NCBI GenBank assembly: GCA_003342895.1
Contig: PTFA01000276.1
Location: forward strand, 606,449 to 670,448
Reading direction: 5' to 3'
DNA length: 64,000 nucleotides
DNA from: Casuarius casuarius
Lineage: Eukaryota > Chordata > Aves > Casuariiformes > Casuariidae
In this document: one piece after another, positions 40,961 to 53,300 of the stretch
Position numbering within the stretch: the stretch's first letter is position 1
How the letters are laid out: every line of letters begins with the position of its first letter
The notes under the pieces: model-generated
What the model saw: the letters and a program-made list of their open reading frames with translations, nothing else
Databases searched by the model: none
What the model was told of the DNA's origin: nothing
Position numbers and translations under genes: made by a program

Positions 40961-42770
40961 ACTGCAGAGATGTGAAAGTAGAGAAATGTGAGAACTAGAA
41001 TTTCCATTTCTTAAAAATAAGCCATTTTACTGAAATTGTTTTATTTCAATAGTTATTGTTCAAAGTTAGCTATTATTCAAAGTCCACTCTGAATCTTCCC
41101 AGCAATTTCCAAATTCGACCTATGTAAAATGCTTTAACACAAAAACTGTAACATAATTCTTTAAGCAAAATTATTTTTAAATAAAGCATTAAAATCTTTT
41201 CTTCTGAAACAAAATCTTAAAATATATTTTCCCGATTTCTTCTTTTAAATCAATATATTCCTAGAATTTTGTCTCATTATATGGTGTTTTCAGTAGGGAA
41301 ATATTTTATGGATTTTGTTTACCAGTTGTAACATGGCACTCTCACATTGTGACTTTATTTAACTACAGATATATTTACTTAATCGATGAAAGCCTGATGT
41401 TAAATGGAAGCCATTTCAAGAAAATAAAGTTTAAATAGCAAGAGATAACACCCCTGCAAAAGTGTATTAAAGACTGCTGATTCTGTTCATTAGCCAGCAA
41501 TTTTATTTTTTTTTTAACTTTGAGTTAAGCAGTGAGATGTATCAAGAAGTTTAGTTGGATTTTTACTACATATTTTAGATATAGCCCAAATATTCTCAGT
41601 GAAAACATATTATACTATTATCTTGGATTTTTGTAACAGTTTGGTGCCTGTGCTAATGAATCAAGGAAAAGGATAAGCAGTGGATTTTTCTGTTACTTCT
41701 GATTGATATTTTTTTTACAAGAAGTCCTCAATAAAGGGCTGAAACTCTAAGCATGTAATGTTAAACTTATTTTTCCTGAGTATGGGGAGAACAACATGCC
41801 CTGTGCCTGGGCCTAACTGAACAATCACACAAGCTACTTGGAGTAACCATAGGGTTTTATTTACATAGACAGCTATATTTCAGTAGTTTAAACATGGTAA
41901 CTAAAACCTTTTTCAGTCAATAGAACTGAAAGAAATAGAACTGAATTTTTATTTGCTGACTTTTTTTTTTTAAGGGCAAAAAGAAAGACAATCACTCCAT
42001 TCGAATAATTTTAACTCTGACTAGTACCTAAAGAAATTTGTTTCAAAAACAAACTCAAAGCAACATATTTTAGAAATTGTGTTTATCTCTGTTTAAGCGT
42101 GTGTTAGAATTATAATAAAAAGCTTTCTCCTCTTCAAGAAATCATACAGTGACTAATTCAATTGCCAGTGCTCAAAAACAATACAAAGACAATCAAGAGC
42201 TGAATGTCTGTGGTAGCTCTCCTGGTCATATGCACGGAAGTGCACTAAATAGATTCTGTTGTTCTACAACCAACAAATATTGAAGCTAATTAATTCTGTA
42301 GACTACCTGTGAATTGAGAAGATGAAAAACACACAGAGGGACAAAATGAGATGGAGGCAGAAGCAGTTAACTGCTGTGACAAAGTTTAAGAGGTAAACAG
42401 AGAACAAATCTAAAGGAGGAATAACATAACTGAGACCTTGCCCAAATTTGAGAGAGCTCATCTACTCTACGTCTTGCCATATATCGAGACAAAAGGCGAC
42501 ATAATTTGTTGTTTCTATGTCCTGACAAATGAAATACCTGCACCTCAGACTGACTTTTGAAGTCTGTATAAATCTAAGAGTGTGTGACCCACCAATAAAC
42601 CCCTACAATGGAAGAAGGTTCAGAGGAGATGGGCAAGGGCAAGGTGCCCAGGAAGCTCAGGAATAATGTAGGGTGTGACTCATTAACCACAGCTGTGACA
42701 GAGAAAACTGACTTTATCTCAACACAAAGGGAACCAGAGGGTGGCCTTTGTTTTAGATAAACAGCTATGT

Positions 42771-42817
42771 CAGTTGAGTGGATCAACTGACTACTTCCCA
42801 GTTGTGTGGATCAACTG
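42771..42817. repeat. 19-base direct repeat within putative LTR
   Basis: CAGTTGAGTGGATCAACTG recurs as CAGTTGTGTGGATCAACTG nine bases later, one mismatch in 19. Each copy is itself an inverted repeat (CAGTTG/CAACTG). The pattern resembles duplicated enhancer sites in retroviral U3 regions; no factor is assigned. Confidence 0.8.
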
Positions 42818-43005
42818 GTGTAAATGTTTTTTCCTGAGATTATCAAAAGAGTGTGAATGTCTCCCTGAGTTAGCCAGGCCAGCATGGGGGAAGTGTATAC
42901 GTGGGCAAGCCCAACCCAGAGTACAAAACCCAAACAATTAACAAAAGAATCTCAAAGAGAGCAAGGGGCCTGAGCTGGCTTCAACCCACCTGCTCCTTTC
43001 TGGCA

Positions 43006-43030
43006 ACTGGGGACGCCCAGCGTCCCCAGT
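43006..43030. repeat. 11-base perfect GC-rich hairpin
   Basis: ACTGGGGACGC and GCGTCCCCAGT flank CCA. All 11 pairs are Watson-Crick, and CA/TG pairing continues past a one-base bulge. It sits inside the putative LTR, where it could mark a structured R region. Confidence 0.8.
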
Positions 43031-43518
43031 GTTGAGATGGGAGCATACTAGAGAGATCAATAATGGGGATCACACTGGTATTGTGATTGAACTGTATATT
43101 GCAATTGCTATATTTTGCTAAGTGTATGCACTTGTATTGCGATTTCAGTATATTGCTGTATCACTCTGCTAAATCAAAAATCCCATATAACATCAAATAC
43201 CGTCAAAGTAAACTTTAATATTAAACATTACATTCTCCATGTGTGGAATATCTAAAAGAACCTGGTCAGAGAGCAGTGGACTCTGACAGAGTGGAACCCA
43301 TGCTTCTAATCCAAAATCTGCACGTAAATCTTGGTTGCGTCTTCTTCTCAATAACCAGTACACAGCAAAAAATAAGAAATATTTGCTCTGTCCAAGACAA
43401 GAAAATGTCTGTGTGGCATACATTTTCTGTCTAGCCTATTCATTAAAGAAAAAAGAATAAAAAAATCTTTTTAATGACAGCTGCAACCAACTGCTGTGAA
43501 TAAATGGCTAAATACCAT

Positions 43519-43720
43519 GGGAACAGTTACTTACCTTACAACAACAACGGCTCTTCAGAATCACATTATGCATATGTACACAAGCTGGGATTAGCCAACA
43601 GCATCTATTGAGGCTGTGCCTGCACTCATATGTACCTAGTTCCCCATATGTGAAAGAACAAAAGGGTCGAGCAAGCCTAATTATTTTTTCAGTACTTTTG
43701 CCCATAAAGAATCCTAGAAG
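43519..43720. mobile_element. sauropsid interspersed repeat copy ending in splice-donor motif
   Basis: On the plus strand it starts GAACAGTTACTTACCTT and runs through 'acaacaacggctcttcagaatcacattatgcatatg'. On the minus strand the end reads AAG|GTAAGTAACTG. This matches a remembered turtle, crocodile and bird repeat whose end reads 'cgaagaacaacagttacaaaaggtaagtaac', usually preceded by a 'catgtgcatt'-like string. The right boundary is unclear, and no transposase fragment was recognised. A second, more diverged copy lies near 53073. Confidence 0.55.
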
Positions 43721-45173
43721 ACCCAGTATTAGCTGGGAAAGAAAGTGGAGTGCATTATGACACAGTGATGTGTCTTGAAAGTGGATGCACTTGCCAAATT
43801 CCTTTGCGAATGACTCCCCATAATAATTACTGCCACTTCATGTCTAATAAGCAGTTGTCCAGGGACTGCTAACAGGATTCCTGTTTAAACTGCAGGATCA
43901 GGACACCCCTGCTTACATAGGTGTTTCTTCTGCTAGCTTCTAACAACAATATAGTTCCCCTAATATTTCAGAAACAGTAGAATTCTGTAATCAAGGTCTA
44001 GAGGTTGTCAAAGTCAAACACAAAAGCTCAAATGTGGCCAAGCATTTAACTTTGTCAGCCACTTAGCCATCATCACATACATGAAGAATCTTTTCAATCA
44101 TCTCTGTGGAGATACTGTGTGAGCTTTTACCCCAGTAGCCTTCAAACTCTGCTGGTCCAAAATAACAGTTTCAGCAGCATACCTTCTCTCCACTAGACAG
44201 CTTTGAGAAAAAGGAGTGGTTCATTTCTTCCTGCCCTTTATCAAAAGCCTCTCCGCTGGTTCCAAACTAGATTCTTGCTTAGTAGCATATGGTACAAGCA
44301 TTAGTAATCTGCCATTGGCAGTCAGATGCAACACTGACATGGTTTGCATAGAGAGAATGTGGAATCACCCACTCTTTCAACCAAGCAGAGAAACTATCCA
44401 AGAAAGCGGCGCTACAGTAAAGTCTAAAGTTCCTCTCCCACAACTCATTTTCTTCATCCATTTGCTAAGCTGTGGGAGGTCTCAACAGAGCTGATCTCTT
44501 CCTCAAGCAAGTGCAGTCACAGAAAGGATTCACAGAACTTGCCCTTCCCCCACTTCTCTGGGTTTTCTGTTTTTAAAATCTCTATGCCTGTTTTTGCTAC
44601 AGCTGGAATGGGGACCCCACCTTTTAAGACAGTCTCTTCCAGCTCAGTTATAATTTGGCATATATTTGTCTAAAGAAATTGTAACTGCACAGCTAAATCC
44701 TTGGAAAGTATAAAGGATTTTTTAAATTAACTCCATATTTAAGTTACCTGATTTTCAAAAGGAATTCCCCACTGATTCCATAAGCTATTAGCATTTATAC
44801 ATTATTCAAGTTTTAATTTTATAAACTAGTCTTTCAAAGCTGATCTACCTTGAAGTATGAAAATAAATACCTCTTCAGTACTTAAACTAAGCCCACTAGG
44901 CATTTACTTTTTTTCTTTTTACTTTTTTTCTTTTAAAGTACTTGCAGTTCTATTTTCAAAACTAGTCTGGTTTCCTCTACCTCAGATGCTTCAAAAGAAT
45001 AATGCTTTTTTTAATGACCAACTATTCCTTTGTAGTAAAAATGACGTGAGCTTAGATGGTTTTGATTTTTATCACATACTGAATATTAGCATGAGACTAT
45101 TAAGATAATTATTCCATTCCCATAAGTCTTATAAATTTTTAAGTGCTGAGCAAAATATTCTGACCAGCTATAA

Positions 45174-45385
45174 AGAAGAGTCTTTTCCCCATGAGGACAG
45201 TCAAGCAATGAAGCAGATTGCCCAAGGAGGCTGTGCAGCCTCCATCTCTGTAGGTTTCCAAGACTTGACTGAATAAAGCTCTGAGTAACCTTGTCTGACC
45301 TCCTTGGTGACCCTGCTGTTGGAGCAGGGCATTGGACTAAAAACCTCTGGAGATTGCTTCTACCTGAATTATCTCACGGATCCTA
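45174..45385 (+). mobile_element. CR1 LINE 3' fragment, plus-oriented
   Basis: The landmark order is that of avian CR1 3' ends: 'gcagattgcccaaggaggctgtgcagcctccatctctgtaggtttccaagacttgactg', then 'aacc..gtctgacctc', 'gtgaccctgctgttggagcagggcattggacta', 'acctctggag' and 'tacctgaattat'. The usual terminal ATTCTATGATTCTATG-type octamers are decayed to 'tatctcacggatccta'. It is a 5'-truncated, dead copy about 210 bases long. CR1 is the dominant LINE of birds and other sauropsids. Confidence 0.9.
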
Positions 45386-46026
45386 AATAGATGCCATTTG
45401 AAAATCTTAACAGGGCTTATTTAATAAGCACAGAATAACAGAAATGTTTTAGCAAAACTCTTCAGAATATTCAGTGAAAAGTAAAGTAAAATGCAAAATG
45501 GAAGGTTCATTATAGCCATACAGTTATTGTAGTCCAAATGTTTTTATCAATATAGAAATCAGAAAAAATAAGTGGTATGTTTTCCTCCATGCCCACTCTG
45601 ACTTCGAATAGCCCTACTCATATTAACAACTACAGATTAAAACTCTTGGACCATACTCTCCAATTAGTTGGTGTTAAGATTTTAAAGCTTCTGAAGTTGT
45701 ACTGTAAAACCCATCCCCTTCTGCAACACCGACAGGACTGGCTGAAACACTAATTGTAAAAGATCCAGTAAGTTCTTCAAATTGAAAGAAGATTAAATAA
45801 GCCTTATTTTTCCCAGCTCAGTAAGTCTTGGCAATTAATGCAATTATACCACTATAAGTCAATACAAGTATCGACCGTAAGATCTAAAAACAAGAAGATT
45901 TAATGTCCAATAAAATATTTCTACATTTCATTGTTGCTGAAAAATAGAGAAAATTTCATTGGTTTTAATCATGAAATTCTCTCACTGCATTATGTAGGTC
46001 AGAATTAGTGAATCTAATCATTTAAA

Positions 46027-46058
46027 TGAATTTCCACCCGAATGAAATTCCACCCAAA
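46027..46058. repeat. 16-base imperfect tandem repeat
   Basis: TGAATTTCCACCCGAA is followed directly by TGAAATTCCACCCAAA, with 14 of 16 positions identical. Confidence 0.75.
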
Positions 46059-48137
46059 TTATGCACAAGATCCTATATGGAAGTTTGCATTTCTCAAGCA
46101 ATAAAGTAAAGATGCTTGGAAAAAGATTGGATAACATGGAGAAAATGCTGCTATTCCATTTTTCTTAAGTGTATTAACCTTTATATTTGTTGATTTAACA
46201 AGTGTTTCTATTAATGCTATGGGTAGTTTTAGTCAACAAATAAAAATCATTTACAATTGTTTGTAAATATTTTAACTGAATTGCAACTTTTCCTCAAATG
46301 AACTTGGTCTAAAAATCCAAAATAAAAAGCCATCTAAAGCAAAAAATCTGAAGTCAATAAATACTTTTTAGTTGGTTAAAGTGTAAAAACAGGACTATGC
46401 ATAAATGTATATTAAGGTTGAGAGCTACTTCAAGGAACGGAGTTTCCTTCCAGCTAGCCAGGGAGAGATTCCAAATTCAGCGCAAAGGCTACAAATAAGA
46501 GCCATGCATTTCAGCACAGTTACCACCCCTAGGATAGTACTTTACTATTTAGAAGGTCAGGCACAGTAAAAAATATTGTGGATTGCCAAGCAATCCATGT
46601 AACTGACTCAAGACATAGCCCAGATATAGATTTGCAAAACATCACATCCTCCAGACCAGTTGCATCTCTTGCTATTGTTTGCTGCTGATTTTTTTCAACT
46701 ACTAAATAATTAACTCTTAGCCAATATCTAAAGGAAAATATGACTAAAATTGAACAGTTTCAAAAACAATCTTGGACAAAGATCCATAAACACTTTCAGG
46801 GCTTAACAAATTGCACTTCAGATGTCTGAAAAAAATTCCTTCTTTTTTCTAGTGTTTGGAGCACAATTCCTTGCTCTTCAGTGTTTCCAAATATATTGTT
46901 CAGAATTGCGCAATATATCTCACTCCAGTTTGGCAGGTGGTTGAAAGAACTAATAGGGCAGACCCTTCTTCTAAAAGAATCGGGACAATGAGTATTTGTC
47001 AGCATTACTTACAATCTTGCAATTTTTAAACAGGACTAAATGTCCTAAAATCACATGCAAGCAAACACCTTTCATTAGAGCTAAATTAATGGGCAAGCTA
47101 AAGAACTGCCTGTACCTTTTTTTCCCCTATTTATCCAATCACTTAGCACTCCCTTCTTCAAGCTGCTGAGAGTAATGAGAAATTTGCCCTGGGTTTGGCT
47201 GAAGCAGTGTGAAGGCCATCCAAATGTAGTCTCAACGCTACCCAAAGAGCCATCATCTTAAAAGGTCTATACAAGCACTGCACTCATTTTGAGGCTGAAA
47301 ACAATCAGCTCTATAAAATATTGAGATCCACAGCTTTCAGAACAAAACCTCAACAAAATTTAAGCAAAAAAATAATACCTAAAATACCATTTTATAATTA
47401 GCACTTGATGCCTTCAGTATAATATTACAAATACATAAATTCAACATAGATTTACCTCTGACATCAGTACTGGAGGAGGGGAGGGAGAAGGGACTTTGGC
47501 AGCTATCTTTCCAGTTTTGTCAATAAAGCATCTTTTTCCCCCAGAATGGTAACTCTAACTCTGGGCTTATGAAATATGAAAGGTAATTTGAGTTAGCTTA
47601 GTCTATAACAAAAGAGGACTAAGCTAACTTGTAGTATCTTGCTAGTACTGTGCAGTAAGTTGTTCGTGTGTCTAAACTATTATACGGAAGCCTATGTTCA
47701 CCTGCCATCAGTGTTACTCTACAGAAGTTAAGAGTTTACGCATGCTTTCAAAACACCAAAACACGTTAACTGCAAGTCATCTGAAAACTACACCTCAACT
47801 TTGGAAAAAAACTTAGCAATAAAACACATGAAAAAGACAAGTATTTTAACTACATGATGTGATTACTCTTCCTTCTCCATCCAAGGCCTAAGTTCCTGAG
47901 CCGGCACTTCAGGCAGTTTTATCATTATACAGAATCTCAAACCATTACTAAAAGAGCTCATCGACATTATGACATTTTAATAGCTAAAATATTTTTTTTT
48001 AGGAACAGCAGTCATTAAGTTCCTTCCTTGAGTACAACTAGTTAGAGGCTACACAAACTCCAGACTACATCTCACTGCAATACGACAAAATCTTACTGCC
48101 GACATTTATTTTTAACAATAACAGATCAAAACTTACC

Positions 48138-48162
48138 TTTTTTTTTTTTTTTTTTTTTTTTT
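48138..48162. repeat. poly(T) run, 25 bases
   Basis: This is the longest homopolymer in the window. On the minus strand it reads A(25) followed by GGTAAGTTTTG, so a donor-like AAG|GTAAGT abuts the tract. A tandem 11-base repeat (CTTTATGTTGT, 48229-48250) lies close by. It could be the tail of a minus-strand retroposon, but no body is recognised. Confidence 0.85.
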
Positions 48163-48228
48163 GTTTTGCTTTTTGTTTGTAATCATACTTTACTGCAAGT
48201 ATCTCTTAATTTGTTATGTAACTCCAGT

Positions 48229-48250
48229 CTTTATGTTGTCTTTATGTTGT
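48229..48250. repeat. exact 11-base tandem duplication
   Basis: CTTTATGTTGT occurs twice in a row, consistent with slippage. Confidence 0.85.
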
Positions 48251-50197
48251 CTTTTGCAAACGCTTCTTGATCTTTTGCTTCTTTAGATAATTTAAAACAG
48301 GAAATAAATCAAAGAGTTATTTGGTAACTGGAACAATGCAAGATTTCAGTCTTTTTGTTTTTGTATTTCCAAGTATTCATAATCGAACCTGTTTTTCAGA
48401 TAGAAGTAGTACTGACTTGATTCTACAGGAAAACAGTCTTCCATTTATCTACAGAACAGGCTCAGTATATGCAATGTCAACGCAAGTTTTTTCGTAACAC
48501 CCAAAGGCTATGCCTTGGTCTTCACTTGACTAGACCTTCAAAACTGATACAAGACTCAGGTATCAAAGATCATTAATATGCTTGCGTAGTCCAATTGCAA
48601 AAAACAATGCCAGTCACCCTGATGAGTTTTGTTACATGGACAGATGGCTTCCTTCTAACTGGGTAAAAACTAATGATAGAGTTCACACTTCAGCCACAGA
48701 GAATAGTTCTGAACGGTAACTATGTTCTGAAGGGTAACTCAAGAGCTTTCAATGAAAAACCATCGGGAAAAAAAATGCCATGAGGATCTCTCATTAACTG
48801 AAAAATATGCTGGTAAGTGCACATGTAGAAGGACCCCTTCCCTTCACTGAGAATCTACAACATGGTATATCTTCCTAGCAAGTTGTATATCACATGGACG
48901 AAGACTCGGATTGCAGACTAGCAGCAAGCTTTCAAAGACCCATGTAGGTACCAATTCCATAAGGTCATGGACTTCAGCTGTGGGGGCATTTTCTGTTTGT
49001 ATTAGAGCAGCTGTGGGATGCTGCTTGAGAATGCTTCACGGGTATCAGAACGACAGTGCAACAACACATCACAGGGACACGAGAAAGCTGTGAATTGCCT
49101 TTTGTCTGGGAAGCTGGCGAGTATTTATCTTCTCATCTTACCACTTCTCTAGGAGAAGGATATAAACTTACACTCACTCCACGAATAATGTTACTTCCTT
49201 AAAGAGTAAGCCTATCATAGAAGGAATGGCACAGGATGCCATGCTAAGCTAGCATAGTTTTTCTGCTTTGAGGAAGCTCTCACTGAATACTAGAGGCTTA
49301 AGATAGGCTTCCCTGGTTTTTCTGTCTTCTTGAAAAAAAGAAAATACCACCTAGGATGTGTATAGTAATGCCACTTCAAATCCGTATCACTACACAGAAT
49401 GAGCTGCATTACAAGAACGGTGGATTTCAAACCCTGGCATTTATTTCCATCCATAACTAGCTGAGTTCTCTTACTATGAAAACTGGAGAGAAGATACGGA
49501 GACTGTGTGATTTTGTTTCCCAAGCTGCATAAAATCAGAAAGCTCTGGACTACCCTCATCTGCCACCTAAAAGGCTAAAACAAAAAGTACATGGTGTACA
49601 TGATTATTGTATAATATAAAAGCTCTGGAACTCTGGCATAAGCAGCAAAAATAATGAAAGACATAGTGAAACCCACTTCCTTTTGGTGCCATGGATTCAG
49701 GGGATGTGGACAGACATCCACAGTATGGCATGGCCAAAGGTACCGACAGTCAAAATTATAAGATTGTAATTTTATAAGACCCAAGTACGTTGGCAGTAAA
49801 ATCCATTTTTCAAATGAATTTCTCTATTAAACAATTTCAGAACATTCATTTAAAGGCTGAGTATACGCTTACAGTTAAGGTGGTTTACTAGTGAGTTTCA
49901 TCTAGGTCTATACCTGCAGAATCAGACCTTAAAGCAGCTCAGAAACCATGACAAGAGATCCTAGTTGAATACTATGGACACAAAGCATCAGCGCAACTAT
50001 GCACCTCAGCAAAGTCTCATTAAAATTTACTCAAAGTTAACTGACCCGCAAGTCCTACACAGGTAATTTTCACCTTAACATGCAAATTATCCTATTGATG
50101 TCAGAAGACTTATTTATGCAAGTAAAGGTTTGAAGATGAGGCCCTGATAATTTGTAGCCTTCAGTATAGTTTGCAACTGTCAAATGTTAGGTAAGAA

Positions 50198-50236
50198 GTG
50201 TGCATGTGCGCACGCATGCGTGTGCACACGTGTGTG
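50198..50236. repeat. 39-base alternating purine-pyrimidine tract (Z-DNA-prone)
   Basis: Every base from 50198 to 50236 alternates purine and pyrimidine (GT, GC, AC and AT steps), with a perfect 12-base palindrome CACGCATGCGTG at its centre and near-palindromic arms. Such mixed GT/GC tracts adopt left-handed or cruciform forms under supercoiling. The CpG steps stand out in AT-rich intron. Confidence 0.85.
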
Positions 50237-50780
50237 GTACCAATTATAAGCCACATTCCAACGAAGCTAGGAATGGCTAATAGGGGATAGTCATTCCGCA
50301 AGATTTGTTACAGAATTATCAATAGTAACAATCAAGAACAAGGAACATGAAATAGAGGACCTGTTTAAATGCTATCATCTATGAAAGTGTGTGTATTTCA
50401 ACACTAACAAACAGTTCAGAGTAAAAACTGTATTATCCAGCAGCACCAATAGCAAAATTTGAGACAACAGAAATTTTGTAAAAATATCATAACTGATGTT
50501 CTCGACCTAAATGAGCAGAAACAGGATCTATTCTACGTTGTATTTTAAAAAGGGCACCTCAAATACAGATGACCTAGGCACCCTGGTGACTCAGAGGGAA
50601 GAGTGCCACCTACTGAGTCAACAATTTAATTATAATAAAACTAACAGATCACATATTTGTCCTGAAACAGAACGGCAAGTTTGAAGTGATATTTAAAGGA
50701 CTTCCATCCCCTTAAAAAAGCATCTTCAGATTTTTAGTTTTAAAATGTTACTGAAATTTATATAACGTGATAGCCATTTT

Positions 50781-50781
50781 N
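50781..50781. other. ambiguous base (N)
   Basis: Single undetermined base inside CCATTTTNTGTTTC, probably an uncertain homopolymer length in the assembly. It affects no exon. Confidence 0.95.
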
Positions 50782-52165
50782 TGTTTCTGAACAAATAAGC
50801 TAGTGCTTCAGTCAAATACTTGCACCCAAATTATTTTTGAAAAGCTCATGATTCTGATGCCTCTAGTTTTAAGTAATTTCCATTTCAGTTTCCAAAGGGA
50901 AGATGTCAATTTCTGAATATCCTGCCTCTTTAAAATGCCTCACAGCTGGGACATCAGAACATTACAATGCTCAAAATTACACACCTACATTCAGAAATGT
51001 AGGCCTTTACCCTCCCTCCTTTAAGATTCTTGAATATGAGCTTAGCTATGTTGGAGGAAGCAATATTTAATTAAAAAGAAAAATGCAAAGAATTTATTAC
51101 TGAAGATATCAATAATTTACTTGACTTTTGATAGCCAACCCTGCAACACAAGAAAACGTACCTTTGCAGAAGAACGAACTACTTTCAGAAATACGTACAG
51201 TGGTCGAAAGGAAGTATATAACCCATCAGTGTGTTCTGTATTTCACTCTTTGCCAAATACATAAGAATGTTAGTTATTTAGATTCCAGCTTCTTTAATTT
51301 AAATTGTAGAACTCACATGATTAGTTCCGGGTATTTGCAAACCAGCTCCTGCTGTGCTCTTTATACATTTGTACAGTGAATGATACACATCTGAAATTTA
51401 GTCAATGAAAGTTACTAGAAATGGACCTTAAACTGCCTTGACAATGTCTTTTTTGAACGGCATGGGCATGTCTTGATTTTTCACTTAAAATTATTCTCAA
51501 AACTACCTCATCCTTAAAAAATATTCGTCAACACACTAAAGCTATTTCAGTAAACAGATTAAATAAAGCAGTGAGTTATCATATCATACGAGTTCTCAAA
51601 AGCAACATCTCTGCCTCTGTGATGTTTGTAAAGGTAATATGTACAATGAGCCAACTGATACTTTGCTATTCTGAAACATCTAAGAGGATAAACAGAAAAT
51701 ATTATTTTAGTGCACTAAGTGCCCCAAACCACTAGGCCCCATCAAGTCAAACCTTTCTATTCCCATACAATACTTAGCAGTGAACAAGCAACACAGAGGA
51801 AAACATACTAGGGTAGAATCTTAGCCATAATCTAGATTCTACAAGTTTTTAGACATTAAAAAAAGAAGAAAGCACTTATTTCATATGCACTGTCTTTCCT
51901 TAGAGACAGTGTTCCACAAAGAACATATCTCCGTAATTGAAGAATACAATTAGCTGGATACGAGGCTTAGATCTAGCCCTACACCAGTAGCTCCATCATG
52001 TCCCAATTGCTTTTGCAAAACTCCTTTTGGATTTGACAAATTTAATTCCTGCATATTTCATAGAATCACAATTCTTCTTTCCTATTTGTCAACAGTGTTT
52101 CTGCAAATAAGGAACACAAAATATAAAACCTTCCATGTAAGTGTTTTAAAAAAAAAGCAGAAATA

Positions 52166-52246
52166 CACTTCAAAGGTGCTCAGCTCTAAACAACTTTCAT
52201 TAAGTTCAATGGAGATGGAAACACGCTGAAAAATTTTTAAAACCAG
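52166..52246. mobile_element. short palindromic element relic
   Basis: CACTTCAAAGGTGCTCAGCTCTAAACAACTTTCATTAAGTTCAATGGAGATGGAAACACGCTGAAAAATTTTTAA matches in order the remembered sauropsid pattern 'ttttgaaaggtgctcagc...ccattaagttcaatggga...gctgaa..tttttaaaa'. The two halves are inverted relative to each other around the 'ttcaatgg' core. Confidence 0.55.
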
Positions 52247-52583
52247 CATGCTTGTGTTCCAATTGGGTATCTGATGCTTAGTGAGCCTTTGTTTTTAAGA
52301 ACTCAGCTTGGAACCTTTCACATATTTACTGTACAAGCAGCATAGTATAAACAATGGGAAATTGCCTTACAGGAACCCCTGTAGAACTTAAACGCTGCGT
52401 GAAGACTGATTACAATACATGTATAGCATTCTCTTCTCAGTCTTTCAGCTTTTTAGCTACATTTTTCAATCAAATAGTTCAGCCTCTTATATGTTTTACT
52501 AACTTAGGAAAACACACTCAAATACAGACAGATGGCATTTTATTCAAGAATAATCAACAGCAGGTTTATGATGGCTATTTATT

Positions 52584-52601
52584 AAAAAAAAAAAAAAAAA
52601 A
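52584..52601. repeat. poly(A) run with A-rich extension
   Basis: Eighteen A, then GG, then nine A. It produces an artificial lysine-rich open frame on the plus strand and a phenylalanine-rich one on the minus strand. Confidence 0.85.
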
Positions 52602-53072
52602 GGAAAAAAAAAGACTGTTTCCAAAGTTCATTTGTCTCCACAGTAAAACTCGCAAAGGCTGCAAGACTAGTTCTCTCATCTTTCTCTTCAGAAAGATCTG
52701 ACTTTGTTTCTTATGTTTCCTCCAGAAAGCTGTACTTAAAAATGTGAAGCAAGCTTGGGCTGCCACTCTTGGATTTGACCTCACCAGATGTAACAGGAAA
52801 TTACTTGCTAAGTATGTGGGAAAAATAGATGTGTGGAACAGGAGACTAACAAGATTTTAAGAGTCACTAAATATTGTAAGTAATTCTGTCTTGTATACTA
52901 CTCAGGGAGTCTATACTACAAGCTTGAGAAACTCTTGTTTGCTCAGGTTTTAGCAGATAAAACTGAAATAATTCCTAAGAACAGTATATGCTGTGACAGC
53001 TCTAAGGACAAAATGACAGTCTCAATAAAAGGTAAGGGATTCTGTTATGTTGCACAAGCAAAATGGAAGTTT

Positions 53073-53300
53073 CTTACCAACAGCTTGAGTTCTTCAAGCT
53101 AGGTTGTCCAGATGCACATTTATACAAAACTGATCCTACAATCAGCATTGAGTATGGACTTTTTTTTTTGCCTTAGTACTGACAGACAGCCTATCTTGCT
53201 TCCTGCTCTGCACTGACCATGGTATGATTCCCTCCACGCCCCCAAGCACACACCATTTTCTCTCATCCTCAAAATCCAGGCTGTCAGGAGATTCTAAGGA
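53073..53300. mobile_element. second, diverged copy of the splice-donor-ended repeat
   Basis: TTTCTTACCAACAGCTTGAGTTCTTCAAGCTAGGTTGTCCAGATGCACATTTATAC follows the same order as the start of the copy at 43519 (cttacc, aacagc-like, cttca, catatgcat-like). On the minus strand it reads TTGAAGAACTCAAGCTGTTG|GTAAGA. The body to about 53300 is weakly similar. The extent is a guess. Confidence 0.4.

Larger units (their letters stand above)
42694..43195 (+). mobile_element. putative solo LTR of an endogenous retrovirus
   Basis: About 500 bases begin TGTGACAGAG and end AACATCA, satisfying the TG...CA rule. The U3-like part has a 19-base direct repeat (42771-42789 and 42799-42817). The R/U5-like part holds an 11-base-stem GC hairpin (43006-43030) and ends with 'gctgtatcactctgctaaatcaaaaatccc', where AATAAA may have decayed. 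GC content rises relative to the flanks. No matching target duplication is seen (flanks acagc and aatac), and no gag, pol or env remnant adjoins, so boundaries and class (perhaps ERVL-like) are uncertain. Confidence 0.4.

Noticed and set aside
52354..52701. 115-codon plus-strand frame with a lysine run
   Set aside because: The lysine stretch is the translated poly(A) tract at 52584-52601; the rest has no family resemblance.
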